From contig JAFLDH010000016.1 of NCBI GenBank assembly GCA_017302505.1, positions 1 through 33,486 on the forward strand: 33,486 nt of DNA, written 5' to 3'. The number at the start of each line of letters is the position of its first letter. The stretch's first letter is position 1. This stretch comes from Burkholderiales bacterium (GTDB lineage Bacteria; Pseudomonadota; Gammaproteobacteria; Burkholderiales; Burkholderiaceae_C). The notes under the pieces are model-generated. The model worked only from the letters and a program-made list of their open reading frames with translations. It did no database searches and was not told the DNA's origin. Both the position numbers and the translations under genes were made by a program. Shown in pieces: positions 1-7,067 of this stretch.

Positions 1-18
1 AGGTTCAGTTCAGATTAG

Positions 19-36
19 GGTTAAGTAGGTTAAGTA
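19..36. repeat. Perfect 9-bp tandem repeat
   Basis: GGTTAAGTA occurs twice back to back at 19-27 and 28-36, with a degenerate continuation to the left (GGTTCAGTTCAG). All three leftward frames carry stops within bases 5-17 and no rightward gene is recognisable, so bases 1-159 look non-coding. No function is assigned. Confidence 0.5.
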
Positions 37-159
37 TTTCCGAGAGTATAGCACAGATGTTCTGACTGTCAAGATGTGTGCGGGGTTGGTTACGGGTTGG
101 ATGTTCAAGGTTTCGGGGGCCGGCGGCGGCAGGCCGGCGGGCGGGGAGTCCATGCTGGA

Positions 160-179
160 TACTGTACTTTTATACAGTA
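160..179. promoter_or_regulatory. LexA (SOS) box
   Basis: The sequence TACTGTACTTTTATACAGTA has the CTG-N10-CAG core (162-177) with symmetric TA flanks, which closely matches the gammaproteobacterial and betaproteobacterial LexA operator. It ends 34 bases before the GNAT start at 214. No leftward gene can start within 1-159 and run off the left edge, because all minus frames are closed there. The GNAT gene is therefore the nearest candidate target. LexA control is inferred from the motif only. Confidence 0.75.
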
Positions 180-213
180 TTCAGGGCAAGCTGCCGGCCT
201 ATAGTGGCTGCCC

Positions 214-741
214 ATGTCCGCGCCCGCCGCCCCCGCCGACCTGCTGCTGCGCCCGCCCCGCCCGGGCGACATCGGCTGGGTGGTGTCGCGCCACGGCGCG
301 CTGTACGCGCAGGAGTTCGGCTGGGACCTCGGCTTCGAGGCGCTGGTGGCGCGCATCGCCGCACACTTCGTCGAGCACTTCGAGCCGGCACGCGAGGCCT
401 GCTGGATCGCCGAGCGCGACGGCCAGCGCCTGGGCTGCGTGTTCCTGGTGCAGGCGCGGGACGAGGCCACGCAGGCCGTCGAGCCGGGCGTCGCGCAGCT
501 GCGCATGCTGCTGGTGGAGCCGGCGGCCCGCGGCCTGGGGCTGGGCGTGCGGCTGGTGGACGAATGCGAGCGTTTCGCCCGCCTGGCCGGCTACCGGCGC
601 ATCCGGCTGTGGACCAACAGCCTGCTGCTGGCGGCGCGCGGCATCTACCAGCGTGCCGGCTACCGACTGCTGGCCAGTAAGCCGCACCGCAGCTTCGGCC
701 AGGACCTGGTCGGCGAGATCTGGGAGCTGGAGCTGCGCTGA
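214..741 (+). CDS. GNAT-family N-acetyltransferase
   Basis: This 175-residue protein is a single GNAT domain expected to transfer acetyl from acetyl-CoA to an amine; the substrate is unknown. The acetyl-CoA pyrophosphate-binding signature (R/Q-x-x-G-x-G/A) is ARGLGLG at residues 105-111. The fold continues with a GYRRIRLWTNS strand and a YQRAGYRLL helix-strand near the C-terminus. Segments such as DIGWVVSRHGALYAQEFGWD and the terminal IWELEL resemble the C-terminal half of bifunctional MarR-GNAT proteins, but the MarR half is absent and there is no room for it upstream. The ATG at 214 has only a weak Shine-Dalgarno. A LexA box lies directly upstream, suggesting damage-inducible expression. 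It converges on the membrane protein at 758 with only 16 bases between stops. Confidence 0.9.
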   Translation: MSAPAAPADLLLRPPRPGDIGWVVSRHGALYAQEFGWDLGFEALVARIAAHFVEHFEPAREACWIAERDGQRLGCVFLVQARDEATQAVEPGVAQLRMLLVEPAARGLGLGVRLVDECERFARLAGYRRIRLWTNSLLLAARGIYQRAGYRLLASKPHRSFGQDLVGEIWELELR

Positions 742-757
742 AGGCGGCCGCGGCCGA

Positions 758-1300
758 TCAGGCGAATTCCTGGCGCACCGCCGGCGACATCAGCCGGCGG
801 ATGATCCACACCAGCAGCCCGCAGGCGCCCAGCGTCACCACCACCGCCATCACGCGGGCCGCGGTGACGAAGCCGCCGAACACGTTCGCCACCAGCGGCG
901 GCAGCGGCGAGGACTGCAGCGTGCTGCTGACCAGCGACTGCATCAGCTCGTGCTGCAGCCACAGGCCACCGACGTTGGCCACGATGGCCAGCACCAGCAG
1001 CGCGATGAACACGCGACGCGCCCATTCCAGACGCAGCAGCAGGCCGATGGCGCAGGCCAGCGTGGCCAGCGACACCGCCAGGCCGGCGCCCACCACCCAC
1101 GGCAGGTAGCCCATCAGCAGGCCGGTCAGCAGCGGCAGCGGCTGCACGTTGCCGACGATCGTCAGGCCGGGCAGCACCGAGGCCAGCTCGGCGTTCTGCA
1201 GCAGCGCCGACAGGCTGGCCAGCGCCGCCAGCACGATGAAGACCCAGGCGGTCACCGTGACGAACAGCGACTTCGATCCGACGTTGAAGGTCTGCGGCAT
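758..1300 (-). CDS. Small integral membrane protein, four predicted helices
   Basis: This 180-residue hydrophobic protein has likely transmembrane segments at about 11-34, 66-88, 95-114 and 143-168, and a basic cytoplasmic tail (IIRRLMSPAVRQEF). I do not recognise the family and assign no function. I chose the ATG at 1300 because AAGGAG lies 9 bases upstream; an in-frame ATG 24 bases earlier (1324) lacks such a site. It appears monocistronic: the upstream hairpin at 1433-1463 ends the neighbouring leftward operon, so it should have its own promoter in 1301-1432. Confidence 0.75.
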   Translation of the reverse strand: MPQTFNVGSKSLFVTVTAWVFIVLAALASLSALLQNAELASVLPGLTIVGNVQPLPLLTGLLMGYLPWVVGAGLAVSLATLACAIGLLLRLEWARRVFIALLVLAIVANVGGLWLQHELMQSLVSSTLQSSPLPPLVANVFGGFVTAARVMAVVVTLGACGLLVWIIRRLMSPAVRQEFA

Positions 1301-1432
1301 GGCCCAGTCTCCTTGCGGTGGCAACCGTTGCGCTCACAACGCCCGCCATCATGGACGGCCAGCGTGACACCAATTTTTCAGCCTGTGCAAGCCCCCGTCA
1401 TCCCCCGATTGGGTGGCGCTCCCAAGAAGATA

Positions 1433-1463
1433 GGGCCTGCCGTGCCATCCGCACGACAGGCCC
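1433..1463 (-). terminator. Intrinsic terminator of the DUF3501 operon
   Basis: An inverted repeat of 13 bases with one mismatch (GGGCCTGCCGTGC / GCACGACAGGCCC) encloses a 5-base loop. Read leftward, it is followed by the T-rich run TATCTTCTT. It begins 22 bases beyond the DUF3501 stop codon. Confidence 0.75.
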
Positions 1464-1484
1464 CGGGGCCGGGCGGCGCGGGCT

Positions 1485-2069
1485 TCAGCCCGCAGCCAGG
1501 TCGCCGGCCAGGCTGGCCAGCGTCTCGGGCGCGATCTGCACGTGCGCCGGGTAGTGGGTGTGGTCGCAGCCCAGGCGCACCGCGGCGCCGGCGCGGATGG
1601 CCTGGCGCATGGCCGGGTTGAACTCGAAGCGCAGGAAGTGCACCGACGAGGTCTTCTCGTCGTTCTCGCGGTCCAGGTCCTCGTCGGCGATGGCGTAGAC
1701 GCGCGGATGGCCCTCGACCTCGACGAACATGCGGTCCTCGACGCCGATCAGCCGCGACAGCTCGCGCTTGCGCTCGTGCGGATCGGGGTATTCCAGCAGC
1801 ATCGTCGCCTTCCAGTTGCTGCCGTCGGGCACCAGCGGGCCATAGGCCTCGAGCTCGGACTGGATGCCCTCCTCGTCAAAGATCTTCTCGATGTGCAGCA
1901 TCTCCTGGATCTGCCGGCGGATGGTCTGCTCGTCCTCGAACTGCAGCGTCAGGTGCTCGCCCAGCGGCACGCTGCGCCGCTTGCGGTGCGCGATGGCCTC
2001 GGCGCGGCTGCTCTTGCGGATCTTGGCGTAGGCCTCCAGCGTCAGGAGGCTGTCACGGGTGATGCCCAT
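1485..2069 (-). CDS. DUF3501 family protein
   Basis: This 194-residue soluble protein matches the DUF3501 family in length and features: a charged N-terminal half (R-x-E-A-I-A-H-R-K-R-R-S-V-P-L-G near 22-37, then LTLQFEDEQTIRRQIQEML), a central EVEG...VYAIADEDL segment, and a C-terminal LGCDHTHYPAHVQI stretch with three histidines that could bind metal. Its biochemical role is not established. The family occurs next to rubrerythrin and HdrD-like Fe-S proteins in proteobacteria, as here, suggesting a shared redox or oxidative-stress function. The ATG at 2069 has AAGAGGA upstream, and the gene lies 19 bases after the Fe-S protein, so the two are co-transcribed. A terminator follows. Confidence 0.88.
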   Translation of the reverse strand: MGITRDSLLTLEAYAKIRKSSRAEAIAHRKRRSVPLGEHLTLQFEDEQTIRRQIQEMLHIEKIFDEEGIQSELEAYGPLVPDGSNWKATMLLEYPDPHERKRELSRLIGVEDRMFVEVEGHPRVYAIADEDLDRENDEKTSSVHFLRFEFNPAMRQAIRAGAAVRLGCDHTHYPAHVQIAPETLASLAGDLAAG

Positions 2070-2088
2070 GGTGCGTGTCCTCTTGCGT

Positions 2089-3429
2089 TCAAAGTCCGTA
2101 GGCGGTGCGCACCATCGTCAGCGGGTGCATCACCTGCTTGGCCGGCGTGCCGGCCTGCTCCATGCCCTGCGCGATGTGGTGGCCGGCCATCGGGCAGTCG
2201 CTGCCGATGACGTCGGGGCCGTCCTTGGCCATGGCCTTGAACACCGGCTTGCCGATCTTCATCGCCACCGGGTGAGTGGGCGTCTTCACGCCGTAGGTGC
2301 CGGCATGGCCCGAGCAGCGCTCCACGGTGGTGAGCTGCAGCTCGACCTTGCTGCCCACCAGCTTGAGCATCTCCTCGGTCTTCTTGCCGATGTTCTGCAC
2401 CCGGCCGTGGCAGGGGATGTGGTAGCTGACCTTGCCCAGGGCGGCCTTGAAGTCCAGCTTCAGCAGGCCGTCCTTGTGGCGCGCGACCAGGTACTCGAAG
2501 GGGTCGAACATCGCCTCTTTCACCGCCTGGGTGTCGGCGCAGTCGGGGAACATCAGCGGCAGCTCCTGCTTGAACATCAGCGTGCAGCTGGGCACCGCGC
2601 TCAGGATGGCGTAGCCCTCGCGCGCATAGCGCGCCAGCACCGGCATGTTGGCCGCCTTGTGCGCGGCCACCGAGTCCAGGTCGCCCAGCTCCAGCTTGGG
2701 CATGCCGCAGCACTTCTCCTTGTCGACGATGACGTAGGGGATGTCGTTGTGCGCCAGCAGCTTCAGCAGGTCATGGCCGATGCCCGGCTCGTTGTAGTTG
2801 ACGTAGCAGGTGGAGAAGATAGCCACCTTGCCCGGCGTGCGCTGGCCGTTGGTGACCACCTGCGACGGCGATTTCTCGGCGCCCCAGCGGAAGCGCTGTG
2901 ACGCCAGCGCCGGCATCCAGGCGTCGGGGTGCACGCCCAGCATCGCGTCCATCTGCTTGCGCGCGAACTTCGTGCGGTTGACGGCGTTGACCGCCTGCAC
3001 CACCACCGGGATGCCGGCGAACTGGCCGTGCACGTCGGTGCTGGCCAGGAATTTCTCGGCCCCCTTGACCTGCCCCTTCCTGAACTTGATGGCCTTGGCG
3101 CGCAGCATCAGGTGCGGGAAGTCCAGGTTCCACGCGTGCGGCGGCGTGTACGGGCACTTGGTCATGTAGCACAGGTCGCACAGGTAGCACTGGTCGACCA
3201 CCTTCCAGTAGTCGTCCTTCTTGACGCCGTGCACCTCGCCATCGTCGGTGGCGTCGACCAGGTCGAACAGGTTCGGAAAGCTCTGGCACAGGCTGACGCA
3301 GCGGCGGCAGCCGTGGCAGATGTCGAACACCCGCTCCATCTCCTTGAAGGCCGAGGCCTCGTCGTAGAAGTCGGGGTTCTTCCAGTCGATGGGGTGGCGG
3401 GTCGGGGCTTCGAGGTTGCCTTCGCGCAT
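2089..3429 (-). CDS. HdrD/GlpC-like (Fe-S)-binding protein, rubrerythrin-associated
   Basis: This protein of about 446 residues is related to the electron-transfer subunits of heterodisulfide reductase and anaerobic glycerol-3-phosphate dehydrogenase. Numbering from the ATG at 3429, two ferredoxin-like [4Fe-4S] motifs are visible: C38-C41-C44-C48 and C81-C84-C87-C92. The C-terminal half carries two cysteine-rich (CCG-type) units: STCYVNYNEPG followed by EKCCGMPKLELGD, and IPCHGR followed by ERCSGHAGTYG. It presumably shuttles electrons in the cytoplasm with the adjacent rubrerythrin, which is inference from conserved context. An alternative in-frame TTG at 3456 adds nine residues. I prefer ATG because MREGNLEAPTRHP fits a natural N-terminus and because the hairpin at 3459-3485 would crowd the upstream start. 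Confidence 0.85.
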   Translation of the reverse strand: MREGNLEAPTRHPIDWKNPDFYDEASAFKEMERVFDICHGCRRCVSLCQSFPNLFDLVDATDDGEVHGVKKDDYWKVVDQCYLCDLCYMTKCPYTPPHAWNLDFPHLMLRAKAIKFRKGQVKGAEKFLASTDVHGQFAGIPVVVQAVNAVNRTKFARKQMDAMLGVHPDAWMPALASQRFRWGAEKSPSQVVTNGQRTPGKVAIFSTCYVNYNEPGIGHDLLKLLAHNDIPYVIVDKEKCCGMPKLELGDLDSVAAHKAANMPVLARYAREGYAILSAVPSCTLMFKQELPLMFPDCADTQAVKEAMFDPFEYLVARHKDGLLKLDFKAALGKVSYHIPCHGRVQNIGKKTEEMLKLVGSKVELQLTTVERCSGHAGTYGVKTPTHPVAMKIGKPVFKAMAKDGPDVIGSDCPMAGHHIAQGMEQAGTPAKQVMHPLTMVRTAYGL

Positions 3430-3458
3430 CGCGGTCTCGCTGAAAGGGTCGGCCAAAC

Positions 3459-3485
3459 GAACAAGGGGCCCGAAGCCCCTTGTTC
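3459..3485 (-). terminator. Hairpin between rubrerythrin and the Fe-S protein gene
   Basis: A perfect 11-bp stem (GAACAAGGGGC / GCCCCTTGTTC) with a 5-base loop begins 22 bases past the rubrerythrin stop. The following leftward sequence (GTTTGG) is only weakly T-rich. It may be a partial terminator or an mRNA-stabilising structure that lets rubrerythrin be expressed more than the downstream genes. Confidence 0.65.
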
Positions 3486-3507
3486 CCTGCGGCAGCGGCT
3501 GGCCGGT

Positions 3508-3930
3508 TCAGTCGACCAGCGCGTCCAGCGCCTTCTGGTAGCGGTTGGCGTGCGAGCGCTCGGCCTTGGCCAGCGTCTCGAACCAGTCGGCGATCTCGTC
3601 GAAGCCTTCCTCGCGCGCCGTCTTGGCCATGCCCGGGTACATGTCGGTGTACTCGTGCGTCTCGCCGGCCACGGCGGCCGCCAGGTTCTGCCGGCTGCTG
3701 CCGATGGGCAGGCCGGTGGCCGGGTCGCCCGAGCCCTGCTCGAGGAATTCGAGGTGGCCGTGCGCGTGGCCGGTCTCGCCCTCGGCGGTGGAGCGGAACA
3801 GCGCCGCGACGTCGTTCTGGCCTTCCACGTCGGCCTTGTTCGCGAAGTACAGGTAACGGCGGTTGGCCTGCGATTCGCCCGCGAAGGCGTCCTTCAGGTT
3901 CTGCTCGGTCTTCGATCCTTTCAAGCCCAT
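3508..3930 (-). CDS. Rubrerythrin (diiron domain only)
   Basis: This 140-residue ferritin-like four-helix protein is expected to reduce hydrogen peroxide at a non-heme diiron centre. Visible ligands follow the rubrerythrin pattern: E19 ([10 protein letters not shown]), E52-x-x-H55 (GETGH), E90 (AGETHEY) and E124-x-x-H127 (AERSH). The C-terminal rubredoxin domain of classical rubrerythrin is absent, so electrons must come from a partner, plausibly the neighbouring Fe-S protein. The ATG at 3930 is preceded by AGGAG at 6 bases. A longer frame to 4026 is rejected because its extra residues are not family-like. It is the first gene of the leftward rubrerythrin - Fe-S - DUF3501 cluster. Confidence 0.92.
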   Translation of the reverse strand: MGLKGSKTEQNLKDAFAGESQANRRYLYFANKADVEGQNDVAALFRSTAEGETGHAHGHLEFLEQGSGDPATGLPIGSSRQNLAAAVAGETHEYTDMYPGMAKTAREEGFDEIADWFETLAKAERSHANRYQKALDALVD

Positions 3931-4041
3931 CTCAGTCTCCTGGTTGGTGAACGAAACTCCGTCGCCGCTTGGCGGGAAACCGGACGCTAGCAAAGCCTCC
4001 GCGCCAAGGCCAATACACAACTTCAATGCCGGCCATAGGCA

Positions 4042-4055
4042 GGGCCGATCGGCCC
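4042..4055. terminator. GC palindrome downstream of the hydrolase gene
   Basis: GGGCCGATCGGCCC is a perfect 14-base palindrome (5-bp stem, GATC loop) 14 bases beyond the leftward hydrolase stop. No T-run follows, so terminator function is uncertain. Confidence 0.3.
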
Positions 4056-4069
4056 GCCGCGCCGGGCCC

Positions 4070-4921
4070 TCAGCGCAGGCCCAGCAGGCGCAGCGTCAGG
4101 TCGTGCAGGCGGCCGTCGGGGTCGACCAGGCTTTCCAGCACGCTGAAATGGTCGCGGCCGGGCAGCGTCTCGCACACCGGCACGGCGGTCGGGCCCCAGA
4201 CGTCGCGGATCAGCTGGTTCTGGCGCAGGAACTCCTCGCTTTCGGCCGCGCCGACGGTGGCGTAGAGCTTGCCCTTGGGTCGCGGGAAGAAGGCCGGGCT
4301 GAGCCGGGCCACCGAGCTGGGTGTGAGCTGCAGATCGCCCTGCAGGAAGGGCGTGTGGCGCAGCGGCTCCAGGTCGAACAGGCCGGAGATCGACAGCGCG
4401 CCGGTCACCAGCTGCGGCGGCAGCTCGTCGGCCACCTGCTTCCAGCGGCAGCTGAGCAGCATGGCCGCCAGATGGCCGCCCGCCGAATGCCCGGCCACGA
4501 CGATGCGCGAAGGATCGCCGCCATGCTCGGCGGCATGGGTCCACACCCATTGCAGCGCGCGCACCAGTTGCAGGCAGATGTGCTCGACCGTCACCGTCGG
4601 GCACAGCGCGTAGTTGGGCACCAGCACCATCGCACCGGCCTGCGTGAACACCGGCGCCACGAAGGAAAAGTCGCTCTTGTCCAGTGCCCGCCAGTAGCCA
4701 CCGTGCAGGAACACCAGCACCGGCGCGCTGGGTGCGGCTGTGGGGAACACGTCCAGATTTTCCAGCGCGCCGTCGCCATAGCGAAGGTCCAGGCGGCAGT
4801 TGCTGCGCGAACGGCTCAGCGCAGAGGCTTCGGCCCAGTGGCCCAGGTGCCGCGCATAGTCGGGCACGCGGGCACGGTTGTTGTATTGCTCATCCAGCCA
4901 GACGGGGTCGATGCGGGACAT
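4070..4921 (-). CDS. Alpha/beta hydrolase, arylformamidase-like
   Basis: This 283-residue serine hydrolase has the HGGYW oxyanion motif (73-77) typical of kynurenine formamidase-like and BD-FAE esterases. It has the nucleophile elbow GHSAGG (144-149, Ser146), an acidic segment at about 227-230 (ESEE) and the catalytic histidine in GRDHFS (His258). Likely substrates are N-formylkynurenine or a small ester or amide. No kynureninase or tryptophan dioxygenase gene is nearby to support the pathway. The ATG at 4921 is chosen because GAGGA and AAGGAAA lie just upstream; an upstream in-frame start at 4978 gives a non-family leader. Confidence 0.85.
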   Translation of the reverse strand: MSRIDPVWLDEQYNNRARVPDYARHLGHWAEASALSRSRSNCRLDLRYGDGALENLDVFPTAAPSAPVLVFLHGGYWRALDKSDFSFVAPVFTQAGAMVLVPNYALCPTVTVEHICLQLVRALQWVWTHAAEHGGDPSRIVVAGHSAGGHLAAMLLSCRWKQVADELPPQLVTGALSISGLFDLEPLRHTPFLQGDLQLTPSSVARLSPAFFPRPKGKLYATVGAAESEEFLRQNQLIRDVWGPTAVPVCETLPGRDHFSVLESLVDPDGRLHDLTLRLLGLR

Positions 4922-4984
4922 GGTCCTCGTTTCCTTTCGTGGTTCTGCCCGCCCCGCGCTCCCAGGCGAGCGCGACACGGATGC

Positions 4985-4990
4985 TAGAAT
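4985..4990 (+). promoter_or_regulatory. Candidate -10 box of the tRNA gene
   Basis: TAGAAT lies 12 bases before the tRNA 5' end, at the usual distance for a short stable-RNA leader. No good -35 hexamer is seen in the GC-rich sequence upstream. Confidence 0.4.
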
Positions 4991-5002
4991 TTACGCTGGT
5001 TT

Positions 5003-5078
<76 letters not shown>

Positions 5079-5088
5079 AAAAGCAACT

Positions 5089-5116
5089 AAGGCCTTGATA
5101 TTCAAGGCCTTTTTTG
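5089..5116 (+). terminator. Intrinsic terminator of tRNA-Ala
   Basis: AAGGCCTTGA and TCAAGGCCTT form a perfect 10-bp stem with a TAT loop, followed by a T-run. It starts 10 bases after the tRNA CCA end. Confidence 0.88.
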
Positions 5117-5141
5117 TTTTGGGTTCGATCGAAGTTCGAAG

Positions 5142-5162
5142 TGATCCAAATCGCTGATCCAA
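5142..5162. repeat. Direct repeat TGATCCAA, 13-bp period (candidate integrase arm sites)
   Basis: TGATCCAA occurs at 5142-5149 and 5155-5162. They are flanked by inverted CGAAGT/ACTTCG and preceded by the palindrome TTCGATCGAA (5124-5133). The cluster lies between the tRNA end and the integrase start. A second cluster with the same TCCAA core and the same 13-bp period sits at 23536-23558. Arm-type integrase or excisionase binding is an inference. Confidence 0.4.
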
Positions 5163-5177
5163 CTTCGCATTCGCATC

Positions 5178-7067
5178 GTGCTGACCAATCCAAGCCTGAC
5201 CCCTCCCGACCACACGGACGTTGCGAAAGAGCAACACGCCGCTGTCCTGCCGCCATCGTCCGACGACCCGGCACAACCCGACTCGAGTGTTGCGCCAGCC
5301 ACGGAAACAATCGCCGTCAACAGCGACCAGGTCTGGGACATTCACCCAGGCGCAGAGCACCTTTGGCGCTCACCGCACGGCATTTGGTACGTGCGGTTGG
5401 TTGTGCCGCAGTGGGTCCGCCAGGCTCATCCAAACTTGCCGTCGGAAATTCGCCGATCAACAAAAACTTCCGTAAAGCGGTTCGCCCTTGCCCGTTCGAA
5501 AGAAATTTGCCTAGACTTCTTTACCAGGTTTGGCAAACGGGGCATCCCTATGTTCAATGCTGGTAAAGAAGAAAACGGCTTCACGGTCGCCTACATCAAC
5601 GGCGCTCTGAAGATCGAGACGTCCGCAGGCGCCACGTATGAGACGCTGACCCTGCTGAAGCAATCCGTAAACGTGATTGTGCAGATGGTTGGCCGAGGAA
5701 TCGCGGCCAACGCGCCGAGTTTGCTGCCTTCGGATGATTCCGCACCTGCTGCGTCCAACTCATCCCGCGCCCACAAGCCCATGTCTGCAAGCAGCAGCCT
5801 GCCGGCGTCTCCGATTGAAGCGACATCGCCCGATCCTGCGTCTGATGTTGTTTGGCTGGAAGACGCCATCCAAGAGTGGCTGCATAAGAGCGGTGTGACA
5901 TTTTCAAAGCAGACCTGGGAAAGTTCGTACGCACCCTCTTTTCGAATCTTTCGCGAACTGGTCAGTACTGTACGCCGCCCGGTCAAAGGCGAGTCCGGCA
6001 CGGTCGACATGCTGGACATTCCCGTACGCGATTTGACGCGTCAAAGCATTGCATCGCTTCATGATCAGATGAAGTTGCTTCCCCCGCGGCAGGGAAAGCG
6101 GTCGGATGGGGTCGAAGCACCAGTACTCATCGCGGAAGCGAAGGCCAAAGGCCTTCCGTCCCCGAGCGCCCGCAACGTATTGAAGAAGCTGACGCACATT
6201 GCCCCTTGTATCTTTTGGCTCGAGCGCAAGGGCTATATCACCGCAGACGTGCGGATGGAGTTCGAACTCGCCAGGAAAGCAGCCGCAGGGGCAGCGTCGT
6301 CCAAGAAAATCAAAGGCTCGCAAGGCACTGGCTTCGTCGCTTTTTCGCTCAATGAGCTCCAACGAATCTTTGAGCAACCCGGCTTCAGGGTTAGGGCGAT
6401 GAAGCACGATTGGGCCTACTGGGCACCGCTCTTGTGCCTGTATCTGGGGTTCCGAATTTCAGAGGCCACGCAGACGCATACGGGCGACATCTGCTACGTG
6501 GATGGTGTGCCCTGCATTCGCACCGCGACCGTTGAAGAAGGGGAAGACGGCGCTGTCGTGGACATCACGTCGCAGACGGCGGAGGACTATCTGAGGCGGC
6601 TGAAGAACGGGGCGTCGCGGCGAACGGTTCCGATTCACCCGAAGCTTATTGAACTCGGCTTCCTTGACTTCGTCTCGCAGGTCAGCGGTGGCAGTTCTGA
6701 ATCAAGGCATCTCTTTCCGAAGCTTACGTGGCACGCGAAGAGTCTCTGGGGTCGCAAAGCTTCCGATCACATCGGCAAACTGGTCCGCTCGGCTGGAGCA
6801 TATGTGTTTCGCAAGAAGGTGCCGCATAGCCTGCGATCCAACTTTTCTCAGGCTGTGCAGAAGACCGGGCTGGCCGAAGCCTTGATCCAGCGTCTTCTCG
6901 GGCACTCGACGGGCGCGATGAAGGACGAGCACTACTCCGAAGCGGAGTATGGTGCTGCTGTACCTGCAGAGCTTGCGGTAAGCCATCTTGCAAAGGTCGA
7001 CTTCGGCATTTCAGTTCCCAGCTGGGCGGACATCGTCGCTTGGCGCAAGAAACCGGGGCGGCCATGA
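5178..7067 (+). CDS. Tyrosine site-specific integrase (DUF6538 type)
   Basis: This 629-residue recombinase is expected to insert and excise the island at the tRNA. The catalytic pentad is visible: Arg426 (LGFRISEA), His550-x-x-Arg553 (PHSLRSNF), His576 (LLGHS) and the nucleophile Tyr586 (EHYSE) ten residues later. An N-terminal DUF6538-like segment (about 60-115: LWRSPHGIWYVRLVVPQWV...RSTKTSVKRFALAR) and a core-binding domain (about 230-370) precede it. The first 55 residues are low-complexity and may be a mis-set start; the GTG at 5178 has no clear ribosome-binding site, but no better start is evident. The stop overlaps the next gene's ATG (ATGA), so the ParB-like protein is translationally coupled. 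Confidence 0.93.
   Translation: MLTNPSLTPPDHTDVAKEQHAAVLPPSSDDPAQPDSSVAPATETIAVNSDQVWDIHPGAEHLWRSPHGIWYVRLVVPQWVRQAHPNLPSEIRRSTKTSVKRFALARSKEICLDFFTRFGKRGIPMFNAGKEENGFTVAYINGALKIETSAGATYETLTLLKQSVNVIVQMVGRGIAANAPSLLPSDDSAPAASNSSRAHKPMSASSSLPASPIEATSPDPASDVVWLEDAIQEWLHKSGVTFSKQTWESSYAPSFRIFRELVSTVRRPVKGESGTVDMLDIPVRDLTRQSIASLHDQMKLLPPRQGKRSDGVEAPVLIAEAKAKGLPSPSARNVLKKLTHIAPCIFWLERKGYITADVRMEFELARKAAAGAASSKKIKGSQGTGFVAFSLNELQRIFEQPGFRVRAMKHDWAYWAPLLCLYLGFRISEATQTHTGDICYVDGVPCIRTATVEEGEDGAVVDITSQTAEDYLRRLKNGASRRTVPIHPKLIELGFLDFVSQVSGGSSESRHLFPKLTWHAKSLWGRKASDHIGKLVRSAGAYVFRKKVPHSLRSNFSQAVQKTGLAEALIQRLLGHSTGAMKDEHYSEAEYGAAVPAELAVSHLAKVDFGISVPSWADIVAWRKKPGRP

Noticed and set aside
660-1373. Leftward 237-residue frame overlapping the membrane protein and the GNAT gene
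   Set aside because: Out of frame with the hydrophobic helices and ribosome-binding site of the 180-residue protein.
2929-3990. Rightward 353-residue open frame opposite the Fe-S protein and rubrerythrin
   Set aside because: Both leftward genes show full sets of metal ligands and ribosome-binding sites; the rightward product has none.
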